Assembly: GCA_029964075.1 (NCBI GenBank)
Contig: CM057149.1
Span: 25,248,197 to 25,312,196 of the forward strand
DNA length: 64,000 bases
Direction of reading: 5' to 3'
From: Patiria pectinifera
Lineage: Eukaryota > Echinodermata > Asteroidea > Valvatida > Asterinidae
The notes beneath the pieces were generated by a model that searched no databases, had not been told where the DNA came from, and saw only the letters and a list, made by a program, of their open reading frames with translations. Both the position numbers and the translations under genes were made by a program. Shown in pieces: positions 45,501 to 54,118 of the stretch; positions within the stretch are counted from its first letter, which is position 1; each line of letters begins with the position of its first letter.

Positions 45501-48500
45501 CAGTGGGAAATCTTACACGGCAGCAGATGCACTTTCACGCATGGCACTAATTGACGCTTTGGAGGTTTCCGATGTCATGGATTTTGAGGCCATAGCCGCC
45601 GGCCAACAGACCGATGCGGAATTACTCAACCTGACCAACACTTCGTTACGACTCATCACAGTGCCTCTCCCCACATCGCCTGGCACAATCATCTGTGACA
45701 CGACTAAGGACAATCCTAGGCCTTATGTTCCTCACAAGTTCCGACGGCCCATTTTCAATGCATTACATGGCTTGTCTCACCCTGGTATCCGAGCGACGCA
45801 GCAGTTAGTCTCTGCACGTTTTGTGTGGCCTGGTATCAACAAAGATGTCAGGACCTGGGCTAAAAGGTGTCACCAGTGTCAACATTGCAAGATTCATAGA
45901 CACACCAAATCGCCTGTGGGAACATTTTCCACGCCCGACACTAGGTTTGCCCATGTCCACATCGACCTCGTTGGCCCTCTTCCGCCTTCCAATGGACAAT
46001 CCTACTTGCTAACTTGCGTTGACTGCTTCAACCGATGGCCGGAGGCCATACCAATCCCTGACATCACGGCAGAGATGGTTGCTCGAGCTTTCATCACCCA
46101 TTGGGTGGCCCGTTTCGGTGCACCTTCCACGATCACTACCGACAGGGGACGACAATCTGAGTCCTCACTTTTCCGAGCTCTCACAAACATGCTCGGCTGC
46201 AAGCGAATCCACACAACATCCTATCACCCTTCTGCGAATGGACTCGTAGAATGCCTACATAGGCAGTTGAAAGCATCCCCTAAAAGCTCACACTAATCCG
46301 AAGTGGACCGAATCCCTTCCGTTTGTGTTGCTTGGTATCAGGACCGCTGTTAAATCAACTCTCGGTTGATCCTCTGCAGAGATGGTTCTCGGTACTACAC
46401 TCAGATTGCCCGGCGAATTTGTTGCACCTAGTCCCACGGATGGGGATCTTGATCCCAGTGACTACATTCATCGTCTTAGACGACACATGCAAACCATTCA
46501 CCCTCCGCCACCTCGGTCCCAGCAGAGCAACTCTCATGTGCACCCGGATCTCCTCACGTGCACGCATGTATATCTTTGACATGACGCAGTGAGAACACCA
46601 CTTCAACCCCCCTATGATGGCCCATTTCTGGTACTCAAATGGACGAACAAGTTTTTCGTTTTGGACAGGAAGGGTAAGCGCGACACCGTCAGCATTGACC
46701 GTCTCAAAGTCGCATACCTTGAGGATGCCACAACCATCGGCCTCAGGGCACCTGCGATCCCACAGAAACTTCCTCCTGCTATGCCCCCTCCTCGACCCAT
46801 GCCGCCTCCTCCGGTTCCAGAGGTCAAGACCACTAGATCTGGACGCCATGTGCATTGGCCTGCTCCTTATGTCCAGTTTTGCACTTCAGGCACATTTTGA
46901 TTTGGTCGTTTGTATCGATCCTTTCTTGTCTGCTCCGATCTAGGGGGAGCTACTGTAGTGACTGCCCCTTTAACCATATAACGCGACTTAATGTAAATAA
47001 CAACATTGACGTCACATGTAAAGAACTCGCCAATCAACGCCCGTGTGGGTTTTTCCATGTGTTCTGACTGTTGGTGAAAAGTTAGGAGTTATCGCGTTTT
47101 GACATTTTTGAGCACCAATATTCAGCATAATTTTACCAGCGTTTATCATCGTCTTCGTGTGTTTTCGTTAAGTCCGTAATTGTCTGTTTGTGTCCTGAAC
47201 AATCCTCGTGAATAAAAACTCTATACGAACTGTGGTTCGAGTCAGTATTCGTCCCGAGGCGAGAAGACCGAGCGAGTGGACTCGTGCCCAATTCACTGAC
47301 AAATACCTTGGTGAGTTGACAACAGCTTTCGTACTGAGTGTAACTATAAATATACTACACTGTTGAAACAATCGTTGGAAACATATAATTTTTGGCTTGT
47401 TTGACATTCGGACCAAAAAGTTTTGATTTTGACAGAACAGGTATTTATGAATGGGAATAGATATGTGCTTGGCCTGTATTAAACACTCTGTTTAAGACTG
47501 GTTATAGTTTGGATGCTGATAATTACCCGAGCCGAAAGCGAGGGCAATTTTCAGCATCCAGACTCCATGTTTAAAACGTGCCAAGCATGCATTTAAGGGT
47601 TGCAAGGATAATGCAGTCTAAACAACAACACAGTCTGAGTCAGATTTGACACTGAATTCGGCCCATATTCGAACTCATGTTCCCTATATATGCTCAGTTT
47701 TCCTTCAGTGTCACAATGATTTGGAGAGTGATCGAGAGAAGTGTCATTTTGACCAGGAAAAGTGTCATTTTGAACCTAAAAGAGCTTCAGGTCAAGAATG
47801 ACCCGAATTGCTGGTCAAATCTGACCTGGAACTTTTAAGAGGGTGTGTACCAAGTAACACCACACAAAGCAAACAGTATCAAGACTCACCTGGTGTTTGA
47901 GGGGTATAGAAGGCTGCCACCGTCACGTAGCTACTATTCCTTGTGCCCAGAGCCTCCCCGTATGCTTGACATCTGTACAACATGTCTACAGTACTTGGTA
48001 CAACTGGGATTGATGCTGAAGTTGTGAATGTGTTCATCGCATATTCACCTAAAACACACCACAAGAGGCATGAACTTGCCTGGCAAGGAAAAGTTTTACC
48101 TACGGATATATGGGTATAGGCGCATGCCCCAAATTACCCTGCAGACAGCAATAACCAAACAAACAATGGCAGCAAATGACAGGCATTTTTTAGAGCTACA
48201 TGGAGATGTTTGGAAATGTGTTTACAGAATACTCACCTACAACACACCACAAAAGCAGAGCTATTATTATTTCTCTATAGCTAAGATGAAAGCCAATGAC
48301 ATGAACTTGGCAAGCATGATGGATACATATTAGAAAATGCTTGCTTGACAGAGCATGTCACAACACAAGCGAAAGTGTCGTATTATATATCGTGTCGGCT
48401 GTGGTGGATTCACCGGTGGAGATAAATTTATTAGAATACCTCCTCCCTTGATTATGACTAATGAAAAGAGATCTTGAAGCGGGGGACATTATTAAAACCG

Positions 48501-51500
48501 CGAATAAAGATGTTTCAATTCAGAGACATGCTATACAAGCATCGTCCCACGCTTACAAGGGGATTCAGATTCAGTAAACCCATACTTACTTGGTTTTACG
48601 GTGAACCTATCGCTGATGAGTCGTGTATCGCCGTCACTATACTCCAGCAGCCATCGGAGAGCCACGGCAGGCTTGACATCCCGTACAATGCAGGTCAGCA
48701 TCGGTTTCTTGATGTCGTTCGTAAACTCTGCCTTGCACGCCCTCTCGGAGTTGCGTTCAGTGCATTGGGTTACCTCGGGAATCGGCTCTTTGGGAGATAC
48801 TGCGCAACATAGCAACAAAAATAGATTTGTTGACAATATTAGAAAACCATAATAATTATAGAAGGTATCTTAATTAGACAACTGCATGGTGAAACGTGAT
48901 GCCAGAAGCGGTACTCCAAAATGTTTCTACCCGTTCAGCCATCAACCAGTAGGTATTGTAAATGATCTACCAACAACTATACCACTGTCATAAAAATCAG
49001 TAACATGCATGGAAAACGAGAAGGGGTTTTCATGGGCAGAAAGCTGCTAGTTCTTAAAAAAAAAAAAAAAAATTCAGATTTCTTGATTTCTTAATCAATA
49101 TTGCTTTTATGGTGCCTTTGTGTGCAAACCACTTACAGAAAAGGGGTCCATAACAATTAACATTTTAATACAAAGAGCTGTCAGATCAATATGTAAATAG
49201 TTTATCATACAAGCACAGTCACATGCACAGGTTTATTTAGAGACTTGTTTCCAACTTTGGCTTCTAAGCCCCAATGGGTCGGTGTGTAAAACAAAAATAG
49301 AATTTTCTTTCTTTCTTTCGCCCTTCAGAAAATTGGTCAAAAAGTGGGTTGGACAAAACATTGCTTTTGTCCAAATCATGAATATAGCATATTTTACTAT
49401 TCACCAGCCTACTAACCTTTAACCCGCATATTTAAGTGCCCATCAGCTATCACTTTCTCGGCTTGACCCACTCACCTTTGATGCTTATATTCACTTGCTC
49501 GCCATCCAGTAACCCTGTTGATTTCGGTTTGACCCTACAGTAGTAGGTCCCTTCATCTGAGTCGGTGACGTTCTCAATAACCAGAGAGAAATCTACGTTG
49601 ATGTCATACACGCCCTCCGGGATGCCGTTTTGTGGAGCGACGTTCCCTAGGAAGTAGGATATCAAGATGTTTTCATCTCGTATTACAGGGGAGTACCAGT
49701 ACATGACTTCGATCTGATCCAGCGGGATGCGTCCGGATGCGACGAGAGGGCAGGACAGGATGCCAGGGTGACCTCGCTCCAGGAAGATGGTTCCATCCTT
49801 GGCATTACTTGCTTGGATGCGAGTAACCACCATAGAAACAACTACAATGGGGACAGTAGGCCAATAAATCTTATTAGAAACTATAGATAATAAGCCATCA
49901 AATTCTACAGAGTCATTACGGTGGGTGAAATTAACGGAACACGTCATTTTATAAAGCAAAAAAATGAATGTTGCATATGCATGTTGTTGTCCAGTACAAA
50001 TCGTAGGCCTATAGGGCAGTTTTGTCAATGACTTTTACCCAATAAGACCCCATCTGACTGAAAGGGACAGGAAAGGGAAATTTAGTTGGATGGAGCAGTC
50101 CAAGATTGGTACATAGTTCGTCACCGACACCACAAAGTAACACCCGTCTACATACCAGTAAAAACTAGCAATCGGAGAAAACGGCTACTAAAGTTGAACG
50201 CCTTCTAAAACAACACTTTGCATCAAAACGACAGAGTAGTTTCAGTTGGGTTTCTCGTTGTGGACTTTTGATGAATTGAATTTATTAAGTCTGCTGTTTT
50301 AATACACCTGTTTGTGTATTAAATAAACAAGAAATAAGAGAAAAAAGATGAGTGTTAGTTCGTGAAACCGAAAAGGCTGCGAAACTGTAAATTTTCGTTT
50401 TCACGAAGTAACACTCTTCAATGTATTAAACACAAGGAAAGTGCAACATCAGGTCAGCGCGCGCGCTCATACAAATTATCACAAGAAGAGTGTTACTTCG
50501 TGAAACGTTTTTGCTCACTTATGAGCAGAGTGCGCGCCATGCATTGCAATGGTAAATGGAACTTGAGTGAAAACGAAAATTGTCACTTTTGCGCAAAACT
50601 TGCTATGGATACGTAGCGTAATTATTAAAGTAAAGCTCTTGAAGCTTTGAAACTTTGTGCAATGGTAGGCCTTGATGAATAATGTTTAAAAATTAAAAAA
50701 ATGAAAATCGAAAAAAATCTGGTTTAACACGGTAGAGTGTTACTTCGTGGTGTCGGTGACGAATTGTAATACATTTTAATCTAGTTTTGTATCAATGATT
50801 TAATAATTGATAATTAAACAACTGTGCAAAGCAATTTTATGGTGTATAGACAAAATTAAGTCCTCGTCGGGGTTGAAATACTATGTGCACATCAGCTTTA
50901 AAGACATTTTGATCCTTTTCAGTAATAATTAATCTAATATAATATGAAGAATACACTTTTGTTCAAGCCAAAATGGCATCTAGCAGGGAGGTTTTTATTT
51001 AAGCTGAGTCCCAACGTACATCTGAGTAAAGCAAATTAGGTTTTTTGCCCTTCACCGACGTTTTTTAAACAGTGTATACTCAGTGTGTTACCTCCCGAGT
51101 GAAAGTTGGAAAAATCACTCGGGTGGGACTCGAACCCACGACCTCCTGCTTTCTAGTGCAGATGTCTTACCACTCGACCACCCAGCTAACGGGATCGGTT
51201 GGCCGGTTCGAATCTGATGTACATAGCAGCGGGTACCGCATAAACTATTATAAGATGGAAATTTTGCGTCGGGGTGATATAAATCAAATTAGGTTTTTGC
51301 CCTTCACCGAAACTTAATTTGATTTATATCAAAAAAGTCAAAATTGTTTGATTACTTTGATTTATGTGCGACGCACATCTAGCGAACAAGTAACGAATTC
51401 AGCGCATCCACTGCGTATGAGATGCGTGTGAGTTGCGTATGCAGTGCGCACGTTCGCTATCTGTGCGTTTCTCATAAGTTACGAAAAAGTACAATGCGCT

Positions 51501-52903
51501 GCCTGCTCGCAGGACGAGCGGTACTAATTCGTGCAATACATAATTCGATATGAGTTCGTTCAGCGTGCGTTGTATCTGCGCTGCAAGTACGCTATGTATA
51601 CGTCCAATATATGAGCGGCTTATCCCCAATGATCTCTATATATACAACATTCACACAGTAGACTTTGCATATTGACCAATGCGCCCCCGGTCTCACGAAG
51701 ATGGCCCCGTACGATACGAACGTTCTACGCGTTTAATATGCACGCGTTGTATCAACAGTTGACGCGCATTTTGGTCACGTACACATATTTTGATGTTCTA
51801 AAAGGGACACATTTCCGTAGTGATTATTATTTCAAAAATGCCGAAAAAGTGATTTGTTGCATTATAAAAGTAACCACGACGTTAGAAAAATTGTAGTAAA
51901 CCTTGGTCAGTTGGTCAGTGGTGATAGCCAAAATATAAGTCAAGTGAACCGCGACGTTACAAAAGAAATCATGCTGTCTATAAAGACGGCAACTTGTCCT
52001 TTGTAGATCTTTATTAGCTATCCAGTCTTTATACAGAGATCAGTGCTTATCCCCCATGAACACATAGCGTACTCGTACCGCGCTCGACCGATGCGGGACC
52101 GAAGCGCTGCGTATTTATAACTTATGACCTGCGTAACAGCGTACGCAGCGCAGTTTTGTGCATGCCCAAAACTATTGTGCGTACAATGAGGTAAAATGAT
52201 AAAGATGCATATGAGGTGTGTATTGTGCATACGACTGCGTATGAAAAAAAAGTCAATGCGCAACTCATAAGGAAGGGCCCTGTCACACTTCTGCATATCC
52301 TAAAACTACGCGCTGCGTACGCTGTTACGCAGGTCACAAGTTATACACAGCGCATCGGTCCCGCATCGGTCCAGTGCGTTACAAGTACGCTATGTGTGCG
52401 TGACGCACCCCATCAGCATATGAGCTGCCTGTATTGGACGTATACATAGCGTACTTCCAGCGCAGATGCAACGCACGCCGAACGGCGAGCGGCGGTAAAG
52501 CGGCAGGAATACGCTCAGAAGTGCGTCAAGCATGCGGTCGGCATAAGTCGGGTGCGTCCAGAATACGCTCGGCATGCGCACTGCACACTGACTCATTCGC
52601 AGCCCGAAAAATAATGTTGTGCACTGCATGCAACTCAAACGCATCTCATTCGCAATGGATGCGCTGAATTCGTTACTTGTACGCTAGATGTGCGTCGCAC
52701 ATAAGTTAAAGTGATCAAAACATTTCAATGTTAATTGAGCGTACGGCTGCGTATTGAAACATTTTGATAAGGAACTCATAAGCAATTAGGATACGCAAAG
52801 GTGTGACAGGGGCCTTAGTGGGCAGCAGCTGATGTCACTTACCTAGAACCATCCGCAATTCAGCTACGTGTGCTTGGATCACGTTGAAAGCCATCATGCA
52901 TCG
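36453..52903 (-). CDS. Immunoglobulin-superfamily type I membrane protein, eight coding exons
   Basis: Exons, in gene order: 52903-52843, 49841-49476, 48799-48590, 48048-47890, 38164-38004, 37287-37249, 36798-36762, 36514-36453. All introns are GT-AG. Phases at the seven junctions are 1,1,1,1,0,0,1, and each donor fits the next acceptor. The summed length from the exon-1 Met is 1089 bases, giving 362 residues plus stop. Domains: possible signal segment, V-like Ig (about 30-140), second Ig over two exons (about 141-263), stalk, transmembrane helix (296-316), a charged 46-residue tail ending VIAV. Three N-glycosylation sites (NVT, NIS, NSS) lie in the ectodomain. The layout resembles JAM/nectin/CAR-like adhesion or immune receptors. 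I cannot name an orthologue. Additional exons are possible. Confidence 0.75.
36762..36798 (-). CDS. Ig gene exon 7 (cytoplasmic)
   Basis: A 37-base exon between CTCTCTTTGCAG and GTATGA. It enters in phase 0 and leaves in phase 1, encoding [12 protein letters not shown]. Short, so it rests on splice signals and phase fit with both neighbours. Confidence 0.6.
37249..37287 (-). CDS. Ig gene exon 6 (cytoplasmic)
   Basis: A 39-base exon between TTATCATTTCAG and GTACGA, phase 0 to 0, encoding [13 protein letters not shown]. The basic residues just after the membrane helix fit a stop-transfer region. Confidence 0.6.
37588..37643 (+). repeat. Exact 28-base tandem duplication
   Basis: TAAGCCAGTTGGGTATTCCA plus eight more bases occurs twice head to tail (37588-37615, 37616-37643) in intron 5 of the Ig gene. 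Exact identity suggests a recent event. Confidence 0.9.
38004..38164 (-). CDS. Ig gene exon 5 (stalk and transmembrane helix)
   Basis: A 161-base exon from TGTATTTGCAG to CAAG/GTAAAT, phase 1 to 0. It encodes a Thr-rich stalk ([20 protein letters not shown]) followed by about 21 hydrophobic residues beginning [17 protein letters not shown] and ending VYK. This is the only strong transmembrane segment in the model. Confidence 0.8.
38632..39640. repeat. Direct duplication of a GT-rich, 'CCACAAGG' repeat
   Basis: The two copies start near 38632 and 39303, a spacing of about 670 bases. Shared blocks: TGTGGACTT, GAACAAA, CTGGAAAACAG, GGGTTAGGTTTATC, AATGAAGAGAAACACTA, CTTAACTACACGAAA and GGTATGTAACGTAA, then a TG-rich run. 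TTGTGGAGAC/CACAAGG words recur through the interval. It lies in intron 4 of the Ig gene and encodes nothing credible. Confidence 0.65.
40277..40784 (+). repeat. 5' LTR (508 bp)
   Basis: It starts TGTACTGACTGCCCC and ends AAATACACTACA. It is 102 bases longer than the 3' LTR because of two extra segments, about 40363-40430 and 40630-40664. The first begins with an inverted repeat CCAGCGAA (40363-40370) / TTCGCTGG (40406-40413). Confidence 0.9.
40785..40802 (+). promoter_or_regulatory. Primer-binding site
   Basis: TTGATGACCCTGCAC follows the 5' LTR directly. It resembles the complement of the tRNA-Trp 3' end (TGGTGACCCCGAC) used by CsRn1-type elements, with several mismatches, so the tRNA assignment is tentative. 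Confidence 0.5.
40899..41327 (+). pseudogene. Gag, N-terminal part (Ty3-type)
   Basis: The likely start is the ATG at 40899 ([18 protein letters not shown]). The frame is open upstream to 40785, but that part lies at the [23 protein letters not shown] and the following [19 protein letters not shown] are the typical start of Gag in this clade. The frame is cut at 41327 by a MITE and continues in the same frame at 42156. Confidence 0.85.
41603..41986. mobile_element. 384-bp nested MITE
   Basis: Arms GAACGCAGTGGCTATTGTTA and an inverse ending CGATAGCCACTTCGTTC match over about 30 bases, including the inner palindrome GTTACGGCAGCCGTAAC. CTTTG may be the target duplication (41598-41602 and 41986-41990 region), but the exact edge is ambiguous. 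A tRNA-like segment lies inside. Confidence 0.6.
41805..41886 (-). repeat. tRNA-like (SINE head) segment
   Basis: On the minus strand it has an A-box-like block (GTGCGACAGCTCGGTC) and a B-box-like block (GTTCGTATCTC) about 35 bases apart, as in a tRNA-derived SINE promoter. It is too degenerate to be a tRNA gene and is not the same family as the SINE at 51 kb. Confidence 0.45.
42156..42640 (+). pseudogene. Gag, C-terminal part with CHCC zinc box (frameshifted)
   Basis: The frame from 42156 continues gag ([20 protein letters not shown]) and then shifts near 42380 to another frame with [17 protein letters not shown] and the zinc box [16 protein letters not shown] at about 42535-42588. Spacing is C-X2-H-X9-C-X3-C, the unusual order of the CsRn1 clade instead of CCHC. 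Confidence 0.75.
42660..42752 (+). pseudogene. Aspartic protease start (active site), cut off
   Basis: The reading [14 protein letters not shown] has the DTGA active site (Asp codon at 42720). It is interrupted right after the LPP by the MITE at about 42753. The rest of the protease domain is at 43863-44080. Confidence 0.75.
42753..43859. mobile_element. 1.1-kb element in the protease gene with iterated GGTGGATCAGATCC
   Basis: The ends are CGTTCCCACTTGA at 42753 and TCAAGTGGGAACG at 43859. The left 270 bases carry about ten drifting copies of GGTGGATCAGATCCGGCAAT in both orientations; the right end carries two to three. AGTGGGAACG recurs inside. No target duplication is clear. Small ORFs in it are repeat-derived. 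Confidence 0.7.
43863..46296 (+). pseudogene. Pol: protease end, reverse transcriptase, RNase H, integrase
   Basis: One open frame (residues counted from 43882). Protease C-part ([18 protein letters not shown], about 47-65); RT with [13 protein letters not shown] and catalytic YLDD at 285-288; RNase H with FTDASD at 436-441 and YTDHKPL; integrase with an HHCC zinc finger (GLSHPG...CHQC) and DDE residues D695, D754 and E790, where the last two are separated by 35 residues. All catalytic residues are present, yet the frame ends early at 46294-46296 because of a shift just before it. The upstream part is cut by the MITE. Confidence 0.9.
46297..46903 (+). pseudogene. Integrase C-terminus, broken into frames
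   Basis: Readings in different frames ([65 protein letters not shown]) are the conserved C-terminal integrase blocks. A Pro-rich end closes at about 46900. At least two frameshifts are needed. Confidence 0.8.
46942..46953 (+). promoter_or_regulatory. Polypurine tract
   Basis: AGGGGGAG lies a few bases before the 3' LTR, where plus-strand DNA synthesis would start in LTR elements. Confidence 0.6.
46954..47359 (+). repeat. 3' LTR (406 bp)
   Basis: It starts TGTAGTGACTGCCCC and ends AATATACTACA, so its ends TGTAGT/ACTACA are perfect inverses. It carries an AATAAA near 47210. It lacks two segments found in the 5' LTR. Scattered point differences show that the insertion is not recent. Confidence 0.9.
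47466..47587. repeat. 122-bp imperfect palindrome
   Basis: Arms TGCTTGGC...TTTGGATGCTGATAATT and its inverse AATTTTCAGCATCCAGAC...GCCAAGCA meet around GAGCCGAAAGCGA. It is a small foldback MITE or cruciform-forming sequence, just outside the retrotransposon and 300 bases from exon 4. Confidence 0.7.
47890..48048 (-). CDS. Ig gene exon 4 (second half of Ig domain 2)
   Basis: A 159-base exon between GTGTTTTAG and CCAG/GTGAGT, phase 1 to 1. It encodes [10 protein letters not shown] and [13 protein letters not shown] with the second Ig cysteine, then an NSS glycosylation site and [12 protein letters not shown] piece of its acceptor region is repeated near 48232-48300. Confidence 0.85.
48590..48799 (-). 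CDS. Ig gene exon 3 (first half of Ig domain 2)
   Basis: A 210-base exon from TATGTTGCGCAG to GTAAGT, phase 1 to 1. It has the first Ig cysteine and Trp ([20 protein letters not shown]) and two extra cysteines near its start ([13 protein letters not shown]), which may form an additional disulfide. The domain is completed by exon 4; an intron inside an Ig domain is common in C2-type domains. Confidence 0.85.
49476..49841 (-). CDS. Ig gene exon 2 (V-like Ig domain)
   Basis: A 366-base exon from CCCCATTGTAG to AAAG/GTGAGT, phase 1 to 1, the usual symmetry for Ig-domain exons. Key residues: GILSCPL (first Cys), MYWYSP (core Trp), [18 protein letters not shown] (second Cys in a DxGxYxC motif). 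The start ([14 protein letters not shown]) with the end of exon 1 gives a short hydrophobic segment that may be the signal peptide. Confidence 0.9.
50117..50763. mobile_element. 647-bp MITE with TTCGTCA ends and iterated GTGTTACTTCGTG, copy 2
   Basis: The ends TTCGTCACCGACACCAC and GTGGTGTCGGTGACGAA are perfect inverses. Four or more internal copies of GAGTGTTACTTCGTG or its complement lie near 50350, 50403, 50488 and 50734. It lies in intron 1 of the Ig gene. A target duplication is not evident. Confidence 0.75.
51030..51313 (-). repeat. tRNA-derived SINE, copy 1
   Basis: On the minus strand it has an intact tRNA-like head (A box GGTGGTCGAGTGG, B box GGGTTCGAGTCCC, about 51190-51115). After that come a conserved body (ACTCGGGAGGTAACACACTG) and a tail (GTCGGTGAAGGGCAAAA). 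The tail motif also occurs on the 5' side of the head (51280-51310), so the unit has repeated ends. The anticodon loop is irregular, so I call it a SINE, not a tRNA gene. Confidence 0.7.
51320..52816. mobile_element. 1.5-kb foldback element rich in TACGC/GCGTA
   Basis: Outer arms (about 51320-51620 and 52430-52740) are inverse copies sharing ATGTGCGACGCACATCTAGC, CGAATTCAGCGCATCC and ACGCTATGTATACGTCCAAT. A second pair lies inside (52062-52150, 52303-52395). A third inverted pair, GGGCCCTGTCACAC (52275) and GTGTGACAGGGGCC (52814), marks a subunit's ends. So it is several palindromes in one. The right end is only about 27 bases from the exon 1 donor of the Ig gene. The left end is cut at the SINE. 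Confidence 0.65.
52843..52903 (-). CDS. Ig gene exon 1 (N-terminal coding exon)
   Basis: A 61-base exon, acceptor TTCATTTCCAG, donor CTAG/GTAAGT, exit phase 1 matching exon 2. It is open throughout ([18 protein letters not shown]). The start could be the Met at 52897 or the one at 52852, which would give a signal-like MVLVVSMVV. An upstream 5' exon is implied if the acceptor is used. This is the least certain exon. Confidence 0.5.
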
Positions 52904-53847
52904 CTGGAAATGAATACAATTAATGTACATTTGTATCAATACTTCAATTATAAAACAAAATACTCTAAACATTGCTGTGTTGAAAGCCACCATGCTCTCT
53001 AACAATGTATGTAATCAGCTTGGTTTTTCCATCAGCACTTGTAGAAGGTAATGGGCGGATCGACCTTTCAGGAAACAGGGGGGGGGGTGATATGAAGGTG
53101 GAGGTCCGGGGTGCGGGGGATTGCCTCGGGAAAACTTTGAAATATACCATGCTTTCTCCTGCATTCTGAGGTAATTTGAGAATAAATTTGGGAAGCATTC
53201 CATTTATATGACTATAGTTTCATAACAGTAGTCAGCAGCCAGCAACTGTATGAACGGCGAGCCTGGGGGAGGTTGCGATCCTCTACTAGATCTTCTACTG
53301 TGTATGAGAAAGCAAAATGCGGAAGGATTCAAATTATGCATTACACTATATTACGATATATGCGAAAAGTAGCCTCACATAAAATTAACTAAATATCTTG
53401 TTTCCTTTTCTTTTAGAACTCGACATATTGATACTGACTGAAAAAAAGCAAATTTAAACATAATAATAATAATATGAGCACGAGCACCACATAAAATGCC
53501 AAATGCCGATGCTTTTTAAGGCGTTTTTCAATTGATTTAAACACACCTCGTAGTTCACCACGTATCGAGAAAATGGGAATGATGGCAAATACCGCGTTCT
53601 TATGATGTACATTTATAACAACATTGGGCCAACTACGCATTCATTTTGATGGCTCTGGCGACCTCAGCGCATATACACAAATAACACAAACAATACGTGG
53701 AATGTTGGCACGAATCCAACGGGATTCATAATTATGTGATGGCTCCGGTGACCTCATATTCTCATATGTACACATAGACTTGACCCAAGTCGGACTTACT
53801 TTGCTTTGTTCAGAATTTAATCTATAAGCGTAATATTAATGGCCTTA
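52904..53847. other. No further coding exon seen
   Basis: The 75-residue hydrophobic ORF at 53640-53413 (minus) lacks good splice partners and is AT-driven. TGTTGGCACGAATCCAACGG at about 53703 recurs near 57613. Confidence 0.35.
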
Positions 53848-53859
53848 CCTTATATAGGG
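53848..53859 (-). promoter_or_regulatory. Candidate TATA box upstream of the Ig gene
   Basis: CCTATATAAGG on the minus strand lies about 50 bases before a GTAAGT donor at 53799-53794 (AAAGCAAA/GTAAGT). A short 5' UTR exon splicing to exon 1 is conceivable. Pure inference from motif and spacing. Confidence 0.25.
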
Positions 53860-54118
53860 CGCCCTCATCTGGTTGCCGTTCTGCGATCCAACGTAAACGT
53901 GTGTGATGTCATCAATGTCAGTGCAGTAAGTCCAACTGTCGATGATATGTAGTTATTCTTATTTGCATATGCATTACATGATTATGCACGATGTGTGCCA
54001 ACAGTGCGCCATATATCGCACGGTACTACTGCTTCAAGAAAGAGCGGTACAATCGATACAACCTCAAAATCAATGATTAAACCAAATAAGTACCTCAAAA
54101 GGTTACCCACGGAAAATA

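Larger units (their letters stand above)
40277..47359 (+). mobile_element. Ty3-type LTR retrotransposon (CsRn1-like), dead, antisense in Ig intron 4
   Basis: Two LTRs (40277-40784, 46954-47359) have TGTA...TACA ends. CTGT flanks the element on both sides (40273-40276, 47360-47363). Internal order is PBS, gag, protease, RT, RNase H, integrase, purine tract. The Gag box [16 protein letters not shown] is of the CHCC type and the PBS resembles a tRNA-Trp complement; both are known from the CsRn1 clade. Two DNA transposons split gag (41328-42147) and protease (about 42753-43859). Frameshifts break gag near 42380 and integrase near 46280. It cannot be active. Confidence 0.9.

Noticed and set aside
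51115..51190. Possible functional tRNA gene (minus strand)
   Set aside because: A and B boxes are good, but the anticodon stem-loop is irregular and the same unit recurs with a common body and tail, so it is a SINE.
53413..53640. 75-residue hydrophobic protein on the minus strand
   Set aside because: The hydrophobic run comes from AT-rich DNA (ATAATAATAATA) and there are no convincing splice sites or neighbours.
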